A stretch of 64,000 nt of DNA from Photobacterium salinisoli (GTDB lineage Bacteria > Pseudomonadota > Gammaproteobacteria > Enterobacterales > Vibrionaceae), in contig NZ_QZMS01000013.1 of the NCBI RefSeq assembly GCF_003614885.1, positions 124,001 through 188,000 on the forward strand, in the 5' to 3' direction. The position numbers and the translations under genes were made by a program. Shown here one piece after another: positions 9,478 to 17,412 of the stretch. Each line of letters opens with the position of its first letter. Position 1 is the stretch's first letter. The notes beneath the pieces were generated by a model. It ran no database searches, had not been told where the DNA came from, and saw only the letters and a program-made list of their open reading frames with translations.

Positions 9478-10248
9478 TCAGGAGCGCAAACCTATCCCTT
9501 TGGATATCAGATAATGGGCCAGGCCATACAAAGCAACCACAAAGGCCATAAGCACGCTAAAGGCTGTACCTATACCAACATCGGATACCCCGAGGAAGCC
9601 ATAACGAAAGGCATTGACCATATAAACGATAGGATTGAGCTTTGACACCCACTGCCAGAACTCAGGCAACAGGCTGAGGGAATAAAACACCCCGCCTAAA
9701 TACGTCAAAGGCGTCAGCACGAAAGTGGGAATAATACTGATGTCATCAAAGGTTTTGGCAAACACCGCGTTGATCAGCCCACCCAGCGAGAAGACGATCG
9801 AGGTCATGATCACAGTGGCAATAATCACGCCCAGATGCGCTATCTGTAAATCAACAAACAACAGCGACACAGCCGTCACTATCACACCGACTCCCAGCCC
9901 GCGCAACACACCGCCGCCAATATAGCCGGCGATAATGACAAAGTTGGGCACAGGTGCAACCAGCAACTCTTCAATATTGTGCTGAAACTTGGCACTAAAA
10001 AAAGATGACGCCACATTCGAGTATGAGTTAGTGATCACTGACATCATGATCAAGCCGGGCACTATATATTCCATGTAGGTAAAACCGCCCATCTCACCAA
10101 TCCGGCTACCGATCAGGCTGCCGAAAATGATGAAATATAACGTCATGGTGATGGCTGGCGGTACCAGTGTCTGTACCCAGATGCGAGCGAAACGGTTAAC
10201 TTCTTTACTGATTAAACTTTGAAAAGCAATCCAATACTGGTATCTCAT
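9478..10248 (-). CDS. yadH: ABC-2 type transporter permease (YadH family)
   Basis: The 256-residue protein has six predicted membrane segments and the ABC-2 permease features of YadH, including the conserved NPIVYMVNAFRYGFLG near the C-terminus. It pairs with the ATPase gene just upstream (start overlaps its stop by four bases at 10245-10248). YadGH is a presumed exporter of unknown substrate; family placement does not reveal what it carries. It converges on panC. Start at 10248 overlaps the ATPase stop (coupled translation). Confidence 0.88.
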   Translation of the reverse strand: MRYQYWIAFQSLISKEVNRFARIWVQTLVPPAITMTLYFIIFGSLIGSRIGEMGGFTYMEYIVPGLIMMSVITNSYSNVASSFFSAKFQHNIEELLVAPVPNFVIIAGYIGGGVLRGLGVGVIVTAVSLLFVDLQIAHLGVIIATVIMTSIVFSLGGLINAVFAKTFDDISIIPTFVLTPLTYLGGVFYSLSLLPEFWQWVSKLNPIVYMVNAFRYGFLGVSDVGIGTAFSVLMAFVVALYGLAHYLISKGIGLRS

Positions 10249-11168
10249 GCAGACTGCTCTCCTTTACTCTGAGCAACAAGCGTCACGAACAACTCCTCAA
10301 GACGGTTGGCTTTATTACGCATAGACAGCACATCTATCCCCTGGGCACTCAACTGGCTGAACACAGTGTTCAGGCCGGTCCCCTTGTGAATGTCGATCTC
10401 CAGCGTGTGGTTATCCGGCATTTTCCATGCCACCCCCTCCAGCTCAGGTTTACTGCCATTAAGGGCAACATCAAGAATGAAGGTTTCGACCTCCAGCTTG
10501 GCCAGCAAAGATTTCATGCTGGTGCGTTCAATCAGCTCGCCGTGATTAATGATGCCGATATTACGGCACAGCATTTCGGCTTCTTCCAGATAATGCGTAG
10601 TCAGAATGATAGTGACGCCCTGGCGGTTAATTTCGCGCAGGAAAGTCCACATTGAGCGGCGCAGCTCAATATCTACCCCTGCAGTCGGCTCATCAAGAAT
10701 TAACAGCCTGGGTTCGTGCATCAGGGCACGGGCTATCATCAAACGCCGTTTCATACCGCCTGACAAACTACGGGCACGCTCAGTACGCTTATTCCACAAA
10801 TCCAGCTGTGTCAGGTACTTCTTAGCCCGCTCTTTTGCCAGCGCTTTGGGGACGCCATAAAAACCGGCCTGATTGATCACTATCTGCTCGACAGTCTCGA
10901 ACTGGTTGAAGTTAAACTCCTGAGGCACCAGACCGAGCTGATTTTTCGCTTCAACCAGTTGCTTGTCGATGTCATAGCCAAACACTTTCACCTGACCGGA
11001 GGTTTTATTGACCAGAGAGCTGATCACACCGATTGTGGTCGATTTACCGGCACCATTTGGCCCCAGCAGAGCGAAAAAGTCCCCTTCTTCGACTGTCAGG
11101 CTCATATCCTTAAGGGCCTGAACCCCTGGATAGACCTTGTTTAAATCAGTAATTTCTAATGCATTCAT
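10245..11168 (-). CDS. yadG: ABC transporter ATP-binding protein (YadG family)
   Basis: The 307-residue ATPase has Walker A GPNGAGKST (near residue 40), the signature LSGGMKRRLMIARAL and Walker B LLILDEPTAGVD, then a C-terminal extension of about 80 residues typical of YadG/CcmA-type exporters. The frame stays open upstream to 11327, but the extra 53 residues have no family match and the natural start is MNALEITDLNKVYPG at 11168. No strong Shine-Dalgarno precedes it. It forms a two-gene operon with the permease and is divergent from the carbonic anhydrase gene, as in E. coli. Confidence 0.9.
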   Translation of the reverse strand: MNALEITDLNKVYPGVQALKDMSLTVEEGDFFALLGPNGAGKSTTIGVISSLVNKTSGQVKVFGYDIDKQLVEAKNQLGLVPQEFNFNQFETVEQIVINQAGFYGVPKALAKERAKKYLTQLDLWNKRTERARSLSGGMKRRLMIARALMHEPRLLILDEPTAGVDIELRRSMWTFLREINRQGVTIILTTHYLEEAEMLCRNIGIINHGELIERTSMKSLLAKLEVETFILDVALNGSKPELEGVAWKMPDNHTLEIDIHKGTGLNTVFSQLSAQGIDVLSMRNKANRLEELFVTLVAQSKGEQSA

Positions 11169-11220
11169 ACAATACGCTTTTTTATTTGGTATAAAGAGTA
11201 AAAAAATCAACAAATCGGAT

Positions 11221-11312
11221 TTGCAAGCCGCCTCGCAAGTGTATAGTAATGACCTGTTTATCTTTGGCTTTGCAAGCGCATCATACCAGCCAAAGCCTGA
11301 CCAAAGATAAAC
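11221..11312 (+). promoter_or_regulatory. Promoter candidate and long interrupted palindrome in the yadG-can interval
   Basis: GTTTATCTTTGG (11256-11267) is repeated as a perfect inverted copy, CCAAAGATAAAC (11301-11312). The stem can extend inward by CTTTG/CAAAG with a five-base bulge on the right arm. A weak sigma-70-like promoter toward can (TTGCAA 11221-11226, TATAGT 11242-11247, 15-base spacing) would start transcription close to the left arm, so the hairpin could form the very 5' end of the can mRNA. There is no T-run, so it is not a terminator. It could instead be a protein-binding palindrome. Confidence 0.45.
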
Positions 11313-11341
11313 AACCCAATGTAGCAAACTAAGGTGTTGTC

Positions 11342-11992
11342 ATGGCAGAAATTAAACAGCTATTTGCAAATAACTTTTCCTGGTCGGAAAAGATTAAAGC
11401 AGAAAACCCGGAGTTCTTTTCACATCTCGCGAAAGCGCAGCACCCCGAATATCTCTGGATCGGCTGCTCAGACAGCCGGGTTCCGGCAGAACGCCTGACG
11501 GGCCTGGATTCTGGCGAGCTTTTCGTACACAGAAACGTGGCTAATCAGGTCATTCATACTGATCTCAACTGCCTGTCTGTAGTGCAGTATGCAGTTGATG
11601 TGCTCAAGGTCAAACACATCATTATCTGCGGCCACTATGGCTGCGGCGGTGTGGCCGCCTCCATTGATAATCCGCCCTTAGGGCTTATCAATAACTGGCT
11701 GCTTCATATTCGCGATCTGTATCTTAAGCACCGCAGCGATCTGGGGACCCTGCCCCGCGAAGCCTGGGCCGATAAGCTATGCGAAATCAATGTCGCTTCG
11801 CAAGTATACAACCTGGGTAACTCGACCATCATGCAGCAAGCCTGGGAACGCGGCCAGAAAGTGAAAATTCATGGCTGGGTGTACGGTATTGGTGACGGCA
11901 AACTGACGGATTTGGGCGTTACCGCTACAAGCCGGGAGTCTCTGGAAGTTTCCTACCAAAGCGCGATGGCAACAATTTTGCCTCAAGAATAA
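11342..11992 (+). CDS. can: Beta-class carbonic anhydrase
   Basis: The 216-residue enzyme interconverts CO2 and bicarbonate. All zinc and catalytic residues of beta-carbonic anhydrases are present: C42, D44 and R46 (in CSDSR), H98 and C101 (in CGHYGCGG). Length and sequence match E. coli Can. AAGG lies about eight bases upstream of the ATG. It is divergent from yadG and converges on hpt, an order conserved with E. coli. Confidence 0.98.
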   Translation: MAEIKQLFANNFSWSEKIKAENPEFFSHLAKAQHPEYLWIGCSDSRVPAERLTGLDSGELFVHRNVANQVIHTDLNCLSVVQYAVDVLKVKHIIICGHYGCGGVAASIDNPPLGLINNWLLHIRDLYLKHRSDLGTLPREAWADKLCEINVASQVYNLGNSTIMQQAWERGQKVKIHGWVYGIGDGKLTDLGVTATSRESLEVSYQSAMATILPQE

Positions 11993-11998
11993 CCCATA

Positions 11999-12032
11999 AA
12001 GAAAAAGCGACCATCTGGTCGCTTTTTCTTTT
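11999..12032. terminator. Bidirectional terminator between can and hpt
   Basis: AAGAAAAAGCGACCA and its inverted copy flank a two-base loop centre (TC, 12014-12015), ending in T-runs on both strands; it sits between two converging genes. Confidence 0.92.
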
Positions 12033-12056
12033 ATCACGCAGCGCAAAACCGAAAAA

Positions 12057-12590
12057 TCAGTCTTCCAGCGGGATCACTTTTCCGATAAAGCGCAGATGGC
12101 GGTATTTCTGCGCATAATCGATGCCGACACCTACCACAAATTCATCGGGAATTTCAAAACCAATCCACTCGGCATCCACGGCGACTTCACGGCGCTCAGG
12201 CTTGTCCAGCAAAGTACAGATACGGATTGAGTTCGGATTACGCAGGGCCAGTATTTCCCGGACCTTATTCAGCGTGTTGCCGGTATCGATAATATCTTCA
12301 ACCAGCAGCACGTCTTTGCCTTCGATTTCATCGTCCAGATCTTTCAGAATACGGACATCACGGCTGCTTTCCATTGCGTTTCCATAACTGGAAGCCGTCA
12401 TAAAATCCACTTCGTGCGGCAGTTCAATCGCACGGGCCAGGTCAGCCATAAAGACAAAGGAACCTCGCAGCAATCCCACCATGACAAGGTTTTCTGAGCC
12501 CTGATAATAGGCGGTGATCTGCTCTCCGAGCTCTTTAATCCTTGCCTGAACATCCTGCTCAGAAATCATGACTTCAATGGTATGCTTCAT
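12057..12590 (-). CDS. hpt: Hypoxanthine phosphoribosyltransferase
   Basis: The 177-residue purine salvage enzyme converts hypoxanthine (and guanine less well) with PRPP to the nucleotide. The PRPP-binding motif [13 protein letters not shown] is at residues 94-106, and the C-terminal hood contains [14 protein letters not shown], matching Hpt. It is divergent from the LitR-type regulator gene; this hpt-hapR/luxR adjacency is a hallmark of Vibrionaceae chromosomes. Confidence 0.97.
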   Translation of the reverse strand: MKHTIEVMISEQDVQARIKELGEQITAYYQGSENLVMVGLLRGSFVFMADLARAIELPHEVDFMTASSYGNAMESSRDVRILKDLDDEIEGKDVLLVEDIIDTGNTLNKVREILALRNPNSIRICTLLDKPERREVAVDAEWIGFEIPDEFVVGVGIDYAQKYRHLRFIGKVIPLED

Positions 12591-12723
12591 TTATCTCTCC
12601 ATATGCGCATTTGGCATGCACATGGGTCTCAGTGATTACTAAAAAGTTATTCTACCATCCTTGAACAAGAAAAGTTATTGCTTCAATTATTCGAGCCATA
12701 TGACACAACGGGTATAAATCAGA

Positions 12724-12752
12724 TTGAACCAAATCCATTGCTGAGGTAGAGT
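12724..12752 (+). promoter_or_regulatory. Candidate promoter of the LitR/HapR gene
   Basis: TTGAAC (12724-12729) and TAGAGT (12747-12752) are 17 bases apart, predicting a leader of about 40 bases. The -10 box is a weak match and other readings of this AT-rich interval are possible. Confidence 0.35.
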
Positions 12753-12778
12753 TATTAAGCAAAGTGCATATAAATCGA

Positions 12779-12787
12779 TTGGCTAGG
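12779..12787 (+). promoter_or_regulatory. Putative Qrr small-RNA pairing site in the LitR leader
   Basis: TTGGCTAGG lies 12-20 bases before the ATG and includes the Shine-Dalgarno AGGG. It is complementary to the CCUAGCCAA core of vibrio Qrr sRNAs as I remember their sequence, at the same place where Qrr RNAs pair with luxR/hapR messages to block translation at low cell density. Confidence 0.6.
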
Positions 12788-12798
12788 GAATTTGTAGC

Positions 12799-13407
12799 AT
12801 GGACACCATAGTTAAAAAAACGAGGACGCGTCTCTCACCTGAGAAACGAAAACAACAACTTCTCAAGTGTGCGCTGGAAGTCTTTGCCCGCCGAGGTATC
12901 GGACGAGCTGGACACGCCGACATTGCTGATATGGCCAATGTCTCAGTGGCAACGGTTTTCAATTATTTTCCTACCCGTGAGGCACTTGTTGAGCAAGTTC
13001 TGTCTCAGGTGGAGAAAAATTTTAATGAGCTGCTGAATCTGTGCCTGGGAGAAGAACACGATACCCTTCATAGTCACCTTAGCTGCATTACTGGCTATAT
13101 GATTGATGCGGTTATCGAACAGCAGGACTGGTTAAAGGTATGGTTTGAATGGAGTACTTCTGTCAGGACTGAAACCTGGCCGCAGTTTCTTGATGCAAAC
13201 CGTCCGAACCTGAAGCAACTGACTAATATCTTTGAGCAAGGCAAACAGGATGGTCAGCTAAGTACGGATATCACGTCTTATGATCTGACCTGGCTGCTTC
13301 ATGGCTTATGTTATGTGCTGTATTTACGCGCCAACATTGAGCCAGACAAAAACAGCATGCAAACACAGGCCGACGCTTACATCAGCCTAATGTTCCCGCA
13401 GGCATAA
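12799..13407 (+). CDS. litR: Quorum-sensing master regulator, LuxR/HapR/LitR type (TetR family)
   Basis: The 202-residue protein has the N-terminal TetR-type DNA-binding domain nearly identical to the HapR/LuxR subfamily: RTRLSPEKRK, EVFARRGIGRAGHADIA and the recognition helix segment VSVATVFNYFPTREALV (about residues 48-64). The ligand/dimer domain keeps the family landmarks WLKVWFEWS and the LLHGLCY segment but is otherwise diverged from V. cholerae HapR. As the high-density master regulator it would control hundreds of genes (biofilm, proteases, luminescence or competence, depending on species). The Qrr-like site in the leader and hpt next door support the call. Symbol litR is used by Photobacterium/Aliivibrio convention; hapR or luxR would be equivalent. 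Confidence 0.93.
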   Translation: MDTIVKKTRTRLSPEKRKQQLLKCALEVFARRGIGRAGHADIADMANVSVATVFNYFPTREALVEQVLSQVEKNFNELLNLCLGEEHDTLHSHLSCITGYMIDAVIEQQDWLKVWFEWSTSVRTETWPQFLDANRPNLKQLTNIFEQGKQDGQLSTDITSYDLTWLLHGLCYVLYLRANIEPDKNSMQTQADAYISLMFPQA

Positions 13408-13416
13408 CTGCTGCCG

Positions 13417-14454
13417 TTAGCTGGCAGCAGCAAGTATCCTGGGCTGGTATAAATCCAGCTCTACGGATACGCGTTGACCTGTTTGCAGGATCATGGGGGT
13501 ATTCACTATCAAGTGGTGCCCCTCATAGTCTACCGTGTAGCGACAACTGTCACCCATGAACTGCTGTTCCAGAATAATCCCTTCACCGTCTTCGGTCGGT
13601 GTCAGCTTCAGGTTCTGAGGCCTGACAAGCCACTCAACATACCTGCCTTCACCAAATGTCACGGCTTTTGCCAGATCAACACGGCCAAACGGGGTCAGCA
13701 ATCCATCCTGCCCGATAGTGGCCGGCAGATAAGAACCCGCCCCCAGGAAGTCGGCAACAAAGCGGCTGCAAGGTTGATAATATAGCTCAGCTGCAGTACC
13801 AAACTGCTCTATCACGCCATTGTGCATCACTGCCAGTTTGTCAGCGAAAGCAAAAGCTTCCTCCCGGCTGTGCGTCACAAAGATCGCCGTTACCCCCTGC
13901 GCCTTGAATATTCGCCGTATTTCCCGGATCAGCCCATGGCGAACCTGAGTATCGATATTCGAAAACGGTTCATCCAGTAGTATCAGATCGGGCTCGCACG
14001 CCAGGGCCCGCGCAATCGCCACACGCTGTTGTTGCCCCCCGGATAACTGATGCGGGTAACGCTGACCAAGGTTTTCCAGCCTGACCAGCGACAGCATTTC
14101 TTCTACTTTGGTTTGCGCACTGTTTTTTTCCCAGTCCCGCAGGCCAAAGGCGATATTCTCCGCCACCGTCAGATGGGGAAACAGCGCATAATCCTGGAAA
14201 ATCATTCCTATATTGCGGTTTTCCGGCGGTACCCAGCTCACTTTATCCACGACTGTCCGGCCATTGATCTGCAGCTCACCCTGCTCTTGCGGCAATAAAC
14301 CGGCAATAGCTTTAAGCAGAGTCGTTTTTCCGCAGCCGCTGGCTCCTAACAAACAGATGATTTCATTGTCTTCCACCACCAGAGACAGATTTTCCAGTAC
14401 GGCGTGACCGTTATAACGACAGGTCAGATTATGGACAGATAACGCATGACTCAT
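13417..14454 (-). CDS. fbpC: Ferric iron ABC transporter, ATP-binding subunit
   Basis: The 345-residue ATPase has Walker A GASGCGKTT (37-45), Q-loop FQDYALFPHLT, signature LSGGQQQR (137-144), Walker B LILLDEP (157-163) and a C-terminal TOBE-like regulatory part. It energises the FbpB permease to import ferric iron delivered by FbpA. Its ATG overlaps the fbpB stop by one base (TGATG), so the two are translationally coupled. The last codons (LAAAS) overlap a short hairpin shared with the end of the litR region. Confidence 0.93.
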   Translation of the reverse strand: MSHALSVHNLTCRYNGHAVLENLSLVVEDNEIICLLGASGCGKTTLLKAIAGLLPQEQGELQINGRTVVDKVSWVPPENRNIGMIFQDYALFPHLTVAENIAFGLRDWEKNSAQTKVEEMLSLVRLENLGQRYPHQLSGGQQQRVAIARALACEPDLILLDEPFSNIDTQVRHGLIREIRRIFKAQGVTAIFVTHSREEAFAFADKLAVMHNGVIEQFGTAAELYYQPCSRFVADFLGAGSYLPATIGQDGLLTPFGRVDLAKAVTFGEGRYVEWLVRPQNLKLTPTEDGEGIILEQQFMGDSCRYTVDYEGHHLIVNTPMILQTGQRVSVELDLYQPRILAAAS

Positions 14455-16082
14455 CAGTGTGATTGCTCCAGTGAACGGTTTACGACAACCAAAGGTACCA
14501 AGCCGACCAGCACCAGCAGAATAGCCGGCATCGCGGCCAGCTCCAGCTGCTCATCTGAGGCATAATTGAAGACATAGGTTGCCAGAGTTTCGAAGTTAAA
14601 TGGCCGCAGTAGCAGTGCCGCGTTCAGCTCCTTCATCGACTCAATGAAGACTAACAGCCCTGCAATCAGACAGCCCCGCCGGATCAGCGGTAAGTGCACA
14701 CGGCCCAACATAGACATAGGGGCGCAGCCCATGGTCTTGGCCGCCATATCCAGCGACGGCGGTATTTTGGCCAGGCTGCTTTCAATACTGCCCACGGCAA
14801 CCGCACCAAAGCGCACCACAAAAGCAAAAATCATGGCAAACACAGTGCCGGAGAAAAAGAGTCCAGGGCGTCCCCAGTCCATATATCGAGCCAAATCATT
14901 GAGCCAATGATCGGCCGTGGTCAGCGGGATCATCACACCAATTGCCAGCACTGTGCCGGGTACAGCATAGCCCATCACACTTAAGCGCATCGGTGCGATG
15001 CTGGAGCGACGGCCATCCAGACGATGATAAAAATTGACCAGCAGTGCAACAGCAACCGCCAACAGAGCAGCACTCACCGAGACAATAAGACTATTGATGC
15101 TGAACTGCCTGAACTCCGAATTCCAGCTATCGGCGAAATACTGCCAGGCATAATAAAGCAGTTGAAGGATTGGCAGAAGAAAAGCAAATCCAATCAGTCC
15201 CCAGCACCAGCTCAGTGCCAGCCACTTCTTCCAGCCAGACAAGCGGTAACGGATATCTTCATTCGGCTCACTGTGCTGCTGAAACAATTTTTGACGGCGA
15301 CGACTGAATCGTTCGGCACTGATCAGCAAAAAAATGGCCAGCAGCATCATGGCAGAAATTTTTGCCGCTGCGTTGAGGTTGGAATAGCCCAGCCAGGTGT
15401 CGTACACCGCAGTTGTCAGAGAATGGACAGCGAAGTAACTGACGGTGCCGAAATCGCCCAAGGTTTCCATCGCAATCAAAGACAGGCCGACCGCGATTGA
15501 AGGCCGGGCCAGAGGCAGAGAAATACGCCGGAAACTTTCCAGCGGCGAACAGCGCAGCAAACGGGCTGACTGCAGCAAACTGGCGCTCTGTTCCATAAAA
15601 GCCGTGCGGGCAAGCAGATAGATATAAGGATAAAGCACTAAAGCCAATACCAGACACGCACCACCTAAGGTTCGGATATCCGGAAACCAGTAATCCTGAT
15701 AACTCTGCCAGCCAAACCAGTCGCGCAGCAGAATTTGTACCGGTCCGGCATAGTCAAACCAGTCAGTGTAGATGTAGCCGATGATGTAGCCCGGCATCGC
15801 CAGCGGCAGCACCAAGGCCCATTGCAGCCACTTTTCACCCGGCAGCCGGCACATGGCCATAAACCAGGCGGCTGGCAAGCCAAACAACGCGGCCAAGAAT
15901 GCGGTACCGGTGACCAATACCAGAGTGTTGAAGGTATAGGTCCCCATGACTGTGCTCATCAGGTGCGCAAACACCTGATCTGATTCCCCCAGTGCCGTAT
16001 AGAAAATGGCTAAAATGGGCAAAACCAGTAAAACACCAAACGTCCAGCCGCTGGTTTTCCAAATAGGGTATCTGTCTTTCAT
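14454..16082 (-). CDS. fbpB: Ferric iron ABC transporter, permease subunit
   Basis: The 542-residue protein is a fused double permease of the FbpB/ThiP type: about twelve membrane segments in two halves, each with an EAA-like loop (LESFRRISLPLARPSI in the first half, PMSMLGRVHLPLIRRG in the second). It forms the inner membrane channel of the ferric importer. The open frame extends to 16193, but the extra 37 residues lack family similarity; MKDRYPIWKTSGWTF at 16082 starts directly before the first membrane segment. It is separated from fbpA by 151 bases that hold a leaky terminator. Confidence 0.92.
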   Translation of the reverse strand: MKDRYPIWKTSGWTFGVLLVLPILAIFYTALGESDQVFAHLMSTVMGTYTFNTLVLVTGTAFLAALFGLPAAWFMAMCRLPGEKWLQWALVLPLAMPGYIIGYIYTDWFDYAGPVQILLRDWFGWQSYQDYWFPDIRTLGGACLVLALVLYPYIYLLARTAFMEQSASLLQSARLLRCSPLESFRRISLPLARPSIAVGLSLIAMETLGDFGTVSYFAVHSLTTAVYDTWLGYSNLNAAAKISAMMLLAIFLLISAERFSRRRQKLFQQHSEPNEDIRYRLSGWKKWLALSWCWGLIGFAFLLPILQLLYYAWQYFADSWNSEFRQFSINSLIVSVSAALLAVAVALLVNFYHRLDGRRSSIAPMRLSVMGYAVPGTVLAIGVMIPLTTADHWLNDLARYMDWGRPGLFFSGTVFAMIFAFVVRFGAVAVGSIESSLAKIPPSLDMAAKTMGCAPMSMLGRVHLPLIRRGCLIAGLLVFIESMKELNAALLLRPFNFETLATYVFNYASDEQLELAAMPAILLVLVGLVPLVVVNRSLEQSH

Positions 16083-16197
16083 TGCCGACAACTTAGTATC
16101 CTTGAGCTGACACGAGATAGCCTGCCCACCAAGGGGGCAACACATGCGTCCAAGCGGTTCGCGAAAAAAAACGCCCCCAAAGATACCAGACAATAGA

Positions 16198-16220
16198 GAA
16201 AAAGGGGCCTACCGACCCCT
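16198..16220 (-). terminator. Hairpin with U-run between fbpA and fbpB (probable attenuator)
   Basis: Reading the minus strand, AGGGG-8 bases-CCCCT is followed by four more T, 14 bases after the fbpA stop. The short stem suggests partial read-through, which would give more binding protein than permease and ATPase. A second, wider inverted repeat (GGGGGC/GCCCCC, around 16134-16178) follows before fbpB. Confidence 0.6.
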
Positions 16221-16233
16221 GTTTTTCTTCTAC

Positions 16234-17247
16234 TTACAGATCAAACTGTACTTCATCCAGTAATTTGGTCGCTGCATTGTGATACTCAGCAACCTTCTCC
16301 AGTGGCAGGGTATCAGCACTGAAGTCCCCCCAGGATGCCACCAGCTCAGATCGCTCTACACCCGCTTTCACCGGATATTCAAAGTTCACTTCAGCGTACA
16401 TATGCTGCGCTTTGTCTGATGTCAGGAATTCCATCAGCTTCTGAGCATTGGCTTTATTAGGCGCGTATTTAGCCATCGCCATCCCGCTGATATTGACATG
16501 GGTACCGTTAGCCTGCTGGCCCGGGAAGTTAATGTAAACCGCTTCTGCCCACGCTTTCTGGTTTTCATCACTCAGCATATTGCCCAGGTAGTAGCTGTTA
16601 CCAATGGCCAGATCACACAGGCCTTCTTTAACTGCTTTCACCTGACCACGGTCGTTACCCTGAGGTTTGCGCGCCAGGTTCGCCTTCACACCTTCAAGCC
16701 AGGTTTTGGTTTCAGCTTCCCCGTAATGCGCAATCATCGAAGAAACCAGGGAAATATTGTAAGGGTGCTTACCTGAACGGGTGCAAATTTTGCCTTTCCA
16801 CTCAGGTTTTGCCAGATCCAGATAATCAAAACCTGCTGGCAGACGGCCGACACGTTCTCTGGATGAGTACACACTGCGGGTACGTAACGTCAAGGCAAAC
16901 CACTCATCGTCAGAATCGCGGTACTGAGCCGGAACATTCTTGTCAATCACTTCACTGTCAACCGCCTGAACCAGGCCTTTATCGCTCAATTCTGCCAGAC
17001 GGCTGATGTCAACAGTCAGAATCACATCGGCCGGGCTGTATTCGCCTTCCTGTGCCAGTTTTTCAGCAATGCCATCTTTGGCGAACTTGACGTTGACCTT
17101 AATGCCGGTTTCATCCGTAAATTCTTTCAGCATAGGCTCAATCAAAAACGGTTGGCGCAGAGAGTAGACATTGACTTCTTCGGCAGCCTGAACCATTTGA
17201 GGTGCCGACAATCCCAGTAATACAGCAGAAGCTAACAGTTTTTTCAT
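16234..17247 (-). CDS. fbpA: Periplasmic ferric iron-binding protein
   Basis: The 337-residue precursor has a clear signal peptide (MKKLLASAVLLGLSAPQMVQA, cleavage after about residue 21). The mature part matches bacterial transferrin-like FbpA: VNVYSLRQPFLI at its start and the iron-ligating tyrosine pair Y219-Y220 in GNSYYLGNML. It binds Fe(III) in the periplasm and hands it to FbpBC. First gene of the fbpABC operon, with a promoter and a Fur box just upstream. Iron-binding tyrosines are present, so the protein should be functional. Confidence 0.95.
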   Translation of the reverse strand: MKKLLASAVLLGLSAPQMVQAAEEVNVYSLRQPFLIEPMLKEFTDETGIKVNVKFAKDGIAEKLAQEGEYSPADVILTVDISRLAELSDKGLVQAVDSEVIDKNVPAQYRDSDDEWFALTLRTRSVYSSRERVGRLPAGFDYLDLAKPEWKGKICTRSGKHPYNISLVSSMIAHYGEAETKTWLEGVKANLARKPQGNDRGQVKAVKEGLCDLAIGNSYYLGNMLSDENQKAWAEAVYINFPGQQANGTHVNISGMAMAKYAPNKANAQKLMEFLTSDKAQHMYAEVNFEYPVKAGVERSELVASWGDFSADTLPLEKVAEYHNAATKLLDEVQFDL

Positions 17248-17274
17248 TGAGCATTCCCTTAATACAAAAATGAA

Positions 17275-17289
17275 TGATAACGTTTATCA
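17275..17289 (-). promoter_or_regulatory. Fur box controlling fbpABC
   Basis: TGATAACGTTTATCA matches the 7-1-7 Fur consensus TGATAATNATTATCA at 12 of 14 positions. It lies just downstream of the predicted -10 box and 28 bases before the fbpA start, where bound Fur-Fe(II) would block initiation. Confidence 0.82.
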
Positions 17290-17299
17290 GTATCGCTCA

Positions 17300-17327
17300 A
17301 TTATACTGTAGCTGCTTCAGCCAACAA
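17300..17327 (-). promoter_or_regulatory. Predicted sigma-70 promoter of fbpABC
   Basis: On the minus strand TTGTTG (17327-17322) and a consensus TATAAT (17305-17300) are 16 bases apart. The start of transcription would fall at or beside the Fur box. Confidence 0.65.
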
Positions 17328-17346
17328 TGTGTTGAAACAAACGAAC

Positions 17347-17378
17347 ACAAAAAAACGCTGCCATCAGGCAGCGTTTTT
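17347..17378 (-). terminator. Terminator of the glnK-amtB operon
   Basis: AAAAACGCTGCC (17351-17362), a four-base loop and the inverted copy form a strong stem, followed on the minus strand by a T-run. It lies 35 bases past the amtB stop. Confidence 0.9.
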
Positions 17379-17412
17379 GATAATTTTGTGAATTAGCTCA
17401 ACTTTAAAGCAA

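Noticed and set aside
13408..13430. Hairpin CTGCTGCC/GGCAGCAG at the end of litR and fbpC as a terminator
   Set aside because: No T-run on either strand and the right arm is coding sequence for the last residues of FbpC.
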